Shown here piece after piece: positions 58,606-64,000 of a stretch of 64,000 nt of DNA. The stretch's first letter is position 1. The number at the start of each line of letters is the position of its first letter. The stretch covers positions 186,001 to 250,000 of the forward strand of contig NZ_JACWZZ010000002.1 in assembly GCF_014698995.1 (NCBI RefSeq), read 5' to 3'. The position numbers and the translations under genes are program-made. The notes beneath the pieces are model-generated. The model was not told the DNA's origin and ran no database searches. It was given only the letters and a program-made list of their open reading frames with translations. Source of the DNA: Hymenobacter duratus. Lineage in GTDB: Bacteria > Bacteroidota > Bacteroidia > Cytophagales > Hymenobacteraceae.

Positions 58606-59205
58606 ATGAAAGGCATTCTATACAAAGGCAGCGAGCTGACGGATCTGGTGAGTTTCGCGCGCCTCCCTTCCTACCTGCAAGCCTTTTTGCGCGAACAAAA
58701 CGGTGTAGTGGCTTACTTTGGCGGGCTGCACATCCGGGGCTGCGTTTCTGATCCAAGCTGGCACTCCCTGGCTGAAGCATGGCAGGGCGAGCGGGCATTC
58801 TGGCGCACGTATGCTGCAGTGCAGGAAACCGATATTCCGTTTGCTCAGGATTGCGCCGGCAACCAGTTTCTGTTGCGCGGTGATGCCGTGCTCTGGCTGG
58901 ACACGGAAACCGGCGAGCTGGCCGACCTGGAAGTGGACTTTAAGCACTTCCTGTTCGGGGCCGAAAAGTTTCCGGTAGATGCCCTAGGCATGGAACCGCT
59001 GCGGGCCTTCCAGCAAAGTGATGGGGTGCTGCGGCCAGGCCAGCTGCTAAGCGTTTACCCGCCTTTCTGCATGGCTACCGACGGGCAGCAAACGCCCAGC
59101 TTCAAGGCAATAGATGCCACTGAGAGGCTGGCCTGGCTAGCCGATTTCTACCGCCAGATTAAGGATTTGCCAGATGGACAGTCCATCAGCCTGAAACCGC
59201 TGTAA
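58606..59205 (+). CDS. SMI1/KNR4 (SUKH)-like protein
   Basis: The 199-residue soluble protein fits the SUKH pattern: LPSYLQAFLREQNGVVAYFGGLHIRG, IPFAQDCAGNQFLLRG and ADLEVDFKHFLFGAEKFP. In bacteria SUKH domains are often immunity proteins against contact-dependent or polymorphic toxins, but many stand-alone members have unknown roles. No toxin gene is next to it. The start was set at MKGILYKG; a GTG 21 codons upstream is also in frame. Confidence 0.72.
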   Translation: MKGILYKGSELTDLVSFARLPSYLQAFLREQNGVVAYFGGLHIRGCVSDPSWHSLAEAWQGERAFWRTYAAVQETDIPFAQDCAGNQFLLRGDAVLWLDTETGELADLEVDFKHFLFGAEKFPVDALGMEPLRAFQQSDGVLRPGQLLSVYPPFCMATDGQQTPSFKAIDATERLAWLADFYRQIKDLPDGQSISLKPL

Positions 59206-59280
59206 GCTCTAGCGCCCTTCCCTCTTTTGCCGCTGGCTGGCCTGTTCAGAGCAGGCGGACAGCACTGATTTCTCGTTTGT

Positions 59281-61197
59281 ATGCCTGCTGAGTTTCTGTG
59301 GTTGCTGCTACGCCGTCTGGCCCTGTTACTGGGGGCCTACCTATTGCTGCGCCTTGGATTCTACGCAGCCAACGCCGGCATTTTTCGGGAAGCGGAATCC
59401 ACTGCCCTGCTGCTGGCCTTCTGGCACGGCTTCCGCTTTGATGTATCGGCGCTATTGCTGCTGAACGTGCCGGTTATTGTGCTGTCGTTGGTGCCGAGCC
59501 GCGGGCGGGTATGGCAGCGGATGCTGCGGGCGGTATGGCTGCTAATCAATGGGTTTGGGGTGGCCCTCAACCTGATTGATACGGAATACTTCCGCTTTAT
59601 CGGGCGGCGCACCAGCAATGAGCTGGTCACCATCGGGGATGATGTGCGGCGGCAGGCCGGCCAGCTACTGCTCAACTACTGGTATCTGCTGATTCCGTTT
59701 GGGCTGCTGCTGCTGGCCCTGTGGCTGCTGTACCCGCTGCCCAGGCCCTTGCCCGCGCCAACCGGGCCGCTGCCAGCAGCCAAAAGCCGCACGACTACCG
59801 TGCTGATTTTTGGGACGCAGTTGGTGCTGCTGGCCGGGCTGGTGGTGCTGGGTATCCGGGGCGGGCTGCAGCTGAAGCCCTTGCGCACCGGGCACGCCTT
59901 TGGGCAGCAGCCGGCAGTGCTGGGCCACCTAGCCCTCAACAGCACCTTCACATTCCTGAAAAGTATTGATGCCCAAACGATAGAGCGCAAAACGTATTTC
60001 CGCTCTCCTGCTGAGTTGCGCCAGGCCCTGGCGGCCCGCCCTTTGCCACCCGCCACAGCCCCGCCCACCGCTGATAACGTAGTGATTCTGCTGCTGGAAA
60101 GCTTTGCATCGGAATACACAGGGGTTGAAAACAGCGGCCAAACCGGCTATACCCCCTTTTTCGATTCACTAGCGACGCACGGCGGAGTGCTGTTTCGGGA
60201 GAATTATGCCAATGGCCGCCGCTCCATTGAGGCCCTGCCTGCCACGCTGGCCGGCTTGCCCGGCCTAATGGACAATTCGTTCATTACTTCCAGCTTCCAG
60301 ACCAATGAGTTGCATGGGCTTGGTGAACTGCTGGGCCAGCGTGGCTATGCTACATCTGTTTTTCACGGCGCCCAAAACGGCACTATGGGTTTCAATACCT
60401 TTTCCGGTATTGCGGGAATACAGCAGTATTATGGTCTGGATGAGTACCCGGGTGGCGCAAAGAGCCCCGATTATGACGGACACTGGGGTATTTTCGATGA
60501 GCCTTACCTGCAGTATTTCAATCGGGAGCTGAGCCGAAAGAAGGAACCATTTTTCAGCACTGTATTCACGCTAAGCGCCCACGAGCCATTCACGCTGCCC
60601 AGCCAGTACAAGGGGCGCTTTCCGGCGGGCACCCTGCCTATTCAGCCCACTATTGCCTACACCGATTATGCGTTGCGGCGCTTTTTTGCGGCAGCTGCCC
60701 GCCAGCCCTGGTACCGCCGCACGTTGTTTGTGCTACTCGCCGACCACACTTCCCAGAGCGACAATCCGGCTTATCTCAATACGCTGGGCGCTTACAAAAC
60801 GCCACTTCTGCTTTTTCATCCTGGCCGAACCTTGCCCGCCGCCAACGTGCACCGCATTACCCAGCAGGCCGACGTACCGGCTACGGTGCTGGATGTGCTG
60901 GATGTGCCCGTGCCGGCGTCCCGGCTATTGCCTTTCGGCTATTCGGCTTTTGATGCCGGAACCATGGGGCGGGCTCTTTTTCTGAGCGGCGGCAGCTATT
61001 TTCTGGTGCATCATGACTTCGTAACGGAGCTGACCGCCGACAACAAAATCCGCTTGTATCCTTATCAGACGCATTTTATTCCGGCCAAACCGCTGCCCAA
61101 CCCCGATCCGCAGAAGCTGCAGCAATACGGCAATGAGCTGAAAGCCTGCGTGCAGTTCTTCACCGCTGGGCTGCTCGACAACACGCTCTACCGCTGA
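59281..61197 (+). CDS. LTA-synthase-like sulfatase-fold membrane enzyme
   Basis: The 638-residue protein has five N-terminal helices (about 5-205) and a large extracytoplasmic sulfatase-like domain. Catalytic-site candidates: metal-binding Glu in LLLESFASEYTG, the nucleophile region NGRRSIEALPATLAGL, and later DHTSQSDNP, where Asp and His bind metal. This is the alkaline-phosphatase-like fold of LtaS/OpgB-type phosphoglycerol or phosphoethanolamine transferases. The substrate in a Gram-negative host may be an outer-membrane or periplasmic glycan; this is inference. The gene is convergent with the response-regulator gene, 25 bases apart. Confidence 0.88.
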   Translation: MPAEFLWLLLRRLALLLGAYLLLRLGFYAANAGIFREAESTALLLAFWHGFRFDVSALLLLNVPVIVLSLVPSRGRVWQRMLRAVWLLINGFGVALNLIDTEYFRFIGRRTSNELVTIGDDVRRQAGQLLLNYWYLLIPFGLLLLALWLLYPLPRPLPAPTGPLPAAKSRTTTVLIFGTQLVLLAGLVVLGIRGGLQLKPLRTGHAFGQQPAVLGHLALNSTFTFLKSIDAQTIERKTYFRSPAELRQALAARPLPPATAPPTADNVVILLLESFASEYTGVENSGQTGYTPFFDSLATHGGVLFRENYANGRRSIEALPATLAGLPGLMDNSFITSSFQTNELHGLGELLGQRGYATSVFHGAQNGTMGFNTFSGIAGIQQYYGLDEYPGGAKSPDYDGHWGIFDEPYLQYFNRELSRKKEPFFSTVFTLSAHEPFTLPSQYKGRFPAGTLPIQPTIAYTDYALRRFFAAAARQPWYRRTLFVLLADHTSQSDNPAYLNTLGAYKTPLLLFHPGRTLPAANVHRITQQADVPATVLDVLDVPVPASRLLPFGYSAFDAGTMGRALFLSGGSYFLVHHDFVTELTADNKIRLYPYQTHFIPAKPLPNPDPQKLQQYGNELKACVQFFTAGLLDNTLYR

Positions 61198-61222
61198 ACC
61201 AGGCAGTTTGTGGGCCGCGGTT

Positions 61223-61624
61223 CTACCCCTGCTGCTCCTGCAGCCGTGCCTGGATGGCCTTTATCTCTTCCGAATCGATGGGCTTATGAATCAGGCCGGC
61301 AACCAGTTCGTATTGCTTGGCCTTTTCCATGTCCGAGAGGGCCAGCGACGAAGTGAGAATGTAGATCTGGCAGCGCCCCTGCAACTCATCTGTGTAGGGC
61401 TCCAGGGCCTCCAGAAACTGCCAGCCGTTCATCACGGGCATATTCAAATCCAAAAAAACGACCTGCGGCACCGTCTTCTCCTTGTTCTGGACCAGCTGCT
61501 GCAGCGCCTTAGTAGCCGAAACAAACGTGCAGATCAGGTTTGAAAATCCTTCGGCCCGCAGCAGCTGCTCCGTAAGGTAGATGCTGAGAGAATCGTCGTC
61601 GATTAAATAGGTTTCAATTCGCAT
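61223..61624 (-). CDS. Single-domain response regulator
   Basis: The 133-residue protein is just a receiver: acidic pair in TYLIDDDSLSIYL, acceptor Asp in VVFLDLNMPVMNG, Thr/Ser in YILTSSLALSD and Lys in GLIHKPIDSEE. It has no output domain, like Rcp1-type or diguanylate-free receivers common in Bacteroidota. It starts four bases after the PAS kinase stop codon and is almost certainly its cognate partner, acting through protein-protein contact. Confidence 0.92.
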   Translation of the reverse strand: MRIETYLIDDDSLSIYLTEQLLRAEGFSNLICTFVSATKALQQLVQNKEKTVPQVVFLDLNMPVMNGWQFLEALEPYTDELQGRCQIYILTSSLALSDMEKAKQYELVAGLIHKPIDSEEIKAIQARLQEQQG

Positions 61625-61628
61625 AACA

Positions 61629-63473
61629 CTAGAATTCTAAGGTGAAGTGGGTTCCGATGCCCACTTTGCTCTGCACGCTAATACGGCCATTCATGGATTC
61701 GACATGGGATTTCACTAAAAATAATCCGATGCCCCGCCCCGGCTTGTCGGGATGGAAGCGGCGGTAGAGCTGAAAGACGTCTTCCCCTTCCTTCTCCTGG
61801 TCGAATCCGGAGCCGTTATCCCATACCTCTATCGTCACGTGCTCATCGGCAGCCACGGAAGCCTCGATGGAAATCTGCAGCGGGCGCGCATCAGACCGGT
61901 ATTTGATGGCGTTGGAAATCAGATTGTGAAAAATGCTGTGAAAATAGGCCCGACTTCCCTGCACCTGCAGCTGCTCGGCAATACTGCAGTGCAGCTGGCC
62001 CCCGCATTGGCGGAGCTGTTTCTCCAGGCCGGTCAGGGCCTGCCGGCACACGGCCGCCAATGCCACCGGCTCCGGCCGGTAGCTGCCCTGCTGGTCGCGG
62101 ATAGCCAGAATGCCGTTGACGTCGGCCAGCACGCCATCCAGCTGCTGGATACTGGTACGCAGGTGATTGAGTGACTCGTCGAACACGGGCGACGCTTTAT
62201 CAACTCGCAGAAGCAGGTTGCTGTAGCCAAGCGCATTGGCCAGTGGTGCCCGCAGATTATGCGACACGATATAGGCAAACTGTTGCAGGTCGGCATTTTG
62301 CTTGCCCAGCCTGTCGGCCAGCAGCAGTTGCTTCTCCTCCGCTTCTTTGCGCGCCGTGATGTCCTGCATGGCGCCAATCATCCGGACCGGGTGGCCATGC
62401 TCGTCGCGCAGGATATAGCCCCGGTCGAATACGACTGCCCAGGAGCCATCAGCACGGAGAAACTTGTATTCCTGCTGCCAGAATGTGTTGGCGGTGTTGA
62501 AGGCCGTTTGCACCAGACCCGCCACTACCCGTTGGTGTTCTGCTTCTTCTACGGCATCAGCCCACGTGCTGAATGGGGTCGGATTCTGCTTTAGCTCATA
62601 GCCAAACAACGTATTAAACCCCTCCCCCCAAAACAGCGTGTTGGCCGCCACGTTCCAATCGTAAAGAGCGTCGGTAGTAGCCCTGAGAGCATACTGAAAC
62701 CGTTCGTTACTGGTCTGCAGGTCTGCTTCCACTTCCTTCTGCGCCGTCAGGTCATGTACAATCCCGACCAGCTGGCAGCAGGTACCGTCCGGCTCCAGCA
62801 CGGGGGTTATGCTTACTTCAGCCGTTTTGCGGCCGTTCGGATAATCTGACACTTCCTGCCAGACGACGCTCTTCATGGTACGCAGCGCCGTATTGTAGTG
62901 CTCCAGCACCATACTGAGCGACGGCTCAGGAATAACTTCCGGAACCAGACTGCCCACTACCCGAGCCGCCGACACACCGGTCGTTTGCTCGAATGCCTTG
63001 TTCACAAACATGAACCGGAACTGCCCGTCTTCTTCCCGCCGCAGCACAAACGTCACGTCAGCAATATTATCGAAGATGACTGACAGATGCTTTTCGCGTT
63101 CCAGCAGCAAAGAATTTGTGGACGATGCCAGCTCCTTCCTGACCACCCCGTAGACTCCGGCCGCGTGCCCTTCGGCGGCCGGCAGTAGCGTCAGCAAAAC
63201 CGGTAGTGGCTGGCCTTGCACCAGCAGTTGCGCTTCGCAGGCCACTACTTCGCCGGCTGCCGCGCGGCGCAGGTATTGGCGCAGGGCGTCAGCCTCCGAC
63301 GAAACCGTGAGCTCCATGAGCAATTGCCCGGCTAAGTGCGCGGCGGGCTGTTGGAGCAAGCCGGCAAATCCGGCTGTCAGTTGAGACAAACGCCCCTTTT
63401 CGTCCAGCCTGAAGGCGGCTTCCGCACTGTGCTCAAATCCTGTACTATCCAGCGGCGTACCTGCATCTATCAT
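61629..63473 (-). CDS. PAS sensor histidine kinase
   Basis: The 614-residue soluble kinase has three PAS domains (about 8-105, 120-240 and 255-385; the last ends with PVRMIGAMQDITARK), a HisKA domain with QFAYIVSHNLRAPLANALG carrying the phosphorylated His, and a HATPase domain with HNLISNAIKYRSDA, WDNGSGFD and GRGIGLFLVKSHVE. There is no membrane segment. The cognate receiver follows by four bases. The start was set at MIDAGTPLD; seven extra residues upstream in the frame are unlikely. Confidence 0.93.
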   Translation of the reverse strand: MIDAGTPLDSTGFEHSAEAAFRLDEKGRLSQLTAGFAGLLQQPAAHLAGQLLMELTVSSEADALRQYLRRAAAGEVVACEAQLLVQGQPLPVLLTLLPAAEGHAAGVYGVVRKELASSTNSLLLEREKHLSVIFDNIADVTFVLRREEDGQFRFMFVNKAFEQTTGVSAARVVGSLVPEVIPEPSLSMVLEHYNTALRTMKSVVWQEVSDYPNGRKTAEVSITPVLEPDGTCCQLVGIVHDLTAQKEVEADLQTSNERFQYALRATTDALYDWNVAANTLFWGEGFNTLFGYELKQNPTPFSTWADAVEEAEHQRVVAGLVQTAFNTANTFWQQEYKFLRADGSWAVVFDRGYILRDEHGHPVRMIGAMQDITARKEAEEKQLLLADRLGKQNADLQQFAYIVSHNLRAPLANALGYSNLLLRVDKASPVFDESLNHLRTSIQQLDGVLADVNGILAIRDQQGSYRPEPVALAAVCRQALTGLEKQLRQCGGQLHCSIAEQLQVQGSRAYFHSIFHNLISNAIKYRSDARPLQISIEASVAADEHVTIEVWDNGSGFDQEKEGEDVFQLYRRFHPDKPGRGIGLFLVKSHVESMNGRISVQSKVGIGTHFTLEF

Positions 63474-63631
63474 AGTCAGTCGGAAGCAAAACAATTCGTC
63501 TCATTCTGGCAGCTTCCCGGCTAGTGTCTTTTGCTCATGCAGCAGAAGCGGCAGCGACGGTAATGAGGCAGAAGTATACTCGCGAGGGTATAAAGAAAGT
63601 GAATTACCGCAACTCATTCAGTATAAGCACC

Positions 63632-64000
63632 TCAATCTGATATTTTGTCATTTTCGGCTGGCCCGGTATAGTGCGGCACTTCAGCCAGCCGCTCGTTGGT
63701 ACGCTGCTCGAAATTCACGCGCCAGCAGAAATGGTGCAGGCCGTTGGTCAGCAGCAGCAGCGGGGCACCAATGGTCTGGTTGTAGGTGGCAGCCTGCATA
63801 GCCACTGCGGCCGTGATGGGCACCGTGGGACGCTTGCATTCTACTAACAGCAGCGGCAGGCCGGTGGCATCCAGCGCAACCAAATCGGTGCGCTTCTGGC
63901 GCTGGTTGTAGCGGTGCCCCTGCTCCAAACTCAGCAGGCCTTTGGGGTAGCCGCGGTGGTTGATGAGGTAATGCACCACGTGCTGGCGCACCCATTCTTC
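63632..64000 (-). CDS. Type I restriction-like N-terminal nuclease domain protein (5' end cut by window)
   Basis: The frame extends through the right window edge, so only the last 122 residues are visible. They match HSDR_N_2-type domains of Bacteroidota: EEWVRQHVVHYLI, Arg-x-Asp in KRTDLVALD, and LPLLLVECKRPTVPI, which forms a PD-(D/E)XK nuclease core with Asp and Glu-x-Lys. YNQTIGAPLLLLTNG follows. Stand-alone proteins of this kind (about 150-180 residues) are usual, so it is probably a short complete gene and not the large HsdR subunit. No methyltransferase or helicase genes are visible. Confidence 0.8.
   Translation of the reverse strand, partial: EEWVRQHVVHYLINHRGYPKGLLSLEQGHRYNQRQKRTDLVALDATGLPLLLVECKRPTVPITAAVAMQAATYNQTIGAPLLLLTNGLHHFCWRVNFEQRTNERLAEVPHYTGPAENDKISD

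Noticed and set aside
63632..64000. Complete type I restriction system
   Set aside because: Only a short nuclease-like domain is visible, with no HsdM, HsdS or helicase motifs in the window.

Overview
The window reads as a chromosomal segment of a Hymenobacter-like member of the Bacteroidota (Cytophagales). Support comes from the moderately high GC coding sequence, several promoters of the Bacteroidota type (TTG, 19-22 bases, TAnnTTTG) with little Shine-Dalgarno signal, and Bacteroidota-typical families (DUF2851, OMP_b-brl_3-type TonB receptor, fused 2-oxoacid dehydrogenase E1, stand-alone receiver proteins next to PAS kinases). No rRNA, tRNA, insertion sequence or CRISPR array was found. The genus is an inference.

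Layout. 1-5.7 kb: 3' end of cinA, a calcineurin-type phosphoesterase, a metal/arsenic resistance block (ArsI/CadI-type VOC protein, ArsR repressor with a long palindromic operator, CPC-type P1B ATPase), a STAS-like protein and a glutathione peroxidase. 6.1-9.9 kb: a histidine kinase with about seven PAS domains. 9.9-14.6 kb: the most unusual region. A DUF393 thiol oxidoreductase is divergent from a cassette of two small secreted hydrophobic peptides, a DUF5819/SdpA-like protein, an HTTM/SdpB-like protein and two small membrane proteins. It resembles in outline the Bacillus sdp toxin-maturation-immunity system. 14.7-16.5 kb: homoserine dehydrogenase (hom) behind a well-preserved SAM-I riboswitch with attenuator. 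16.5-24 kb: 2-oxoacid dehydrogenase E2, a TonB-type outer-membrane receptor, valS.

24-35 kb: a nitrilase-fold amidohydrolase paired with a PP-loop N-acetyl-sugar amidotransferase, a ferredoxin divergent from a LuxC-like acyl-CoA reductase, a nucleoside phosphorylase, trhO, a NeuD-type acetyltransferase, a polytopic membrane protein coupled to DUF2851, and lolA. 35-44 kb: ftsK, a large membrane protein, a second STAS-like protein, xerD, aroQ, a class V aminotransferase, MarC and rnhA. 44.4-44.8 kb: RNase P RNA (rnpB). 44.9-50 kb: GH5-like and GH2-like glycoside hydrolases. 50-57 kb: a sigma-54-type activator without a DNA-binding domain, a DUF421 protein, a LuxE-like acyl-protein synthetase, a lipoprotein, fused 2-oxoacid dehydrogenase E1 and a DUF1573 protein. 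57-64 kb: alanine dehydrogenase, a SUKH-type protein, an LTA-synthase-like sulfatase-fold enzyme, a PAS kinase with its receiver, and the end of a type I restriction-like N-terminal domain protein.

How the genes fit together. E1 (about 54-56 kb) and E2 (16.5 kb) probably belong to the same branched-chain-type complex although they are 36 kb apart. hom is set to be shut off by S-adenosylmethionine. The metal block is a self-regulated detoxification unit. The GH5/GH2 pair acts on a beta-linked glycan, the nitrilase/amidotransferase pair and the NeuD-type enzyme point to surface sugar modification, and ftsK, xerD, lolA, valS, rnpB and rnhA are housekeeping. Many convergent gene ends carry clear hairpin terminators, and several intergenic gaps hold palindromic elements that look dispersed.
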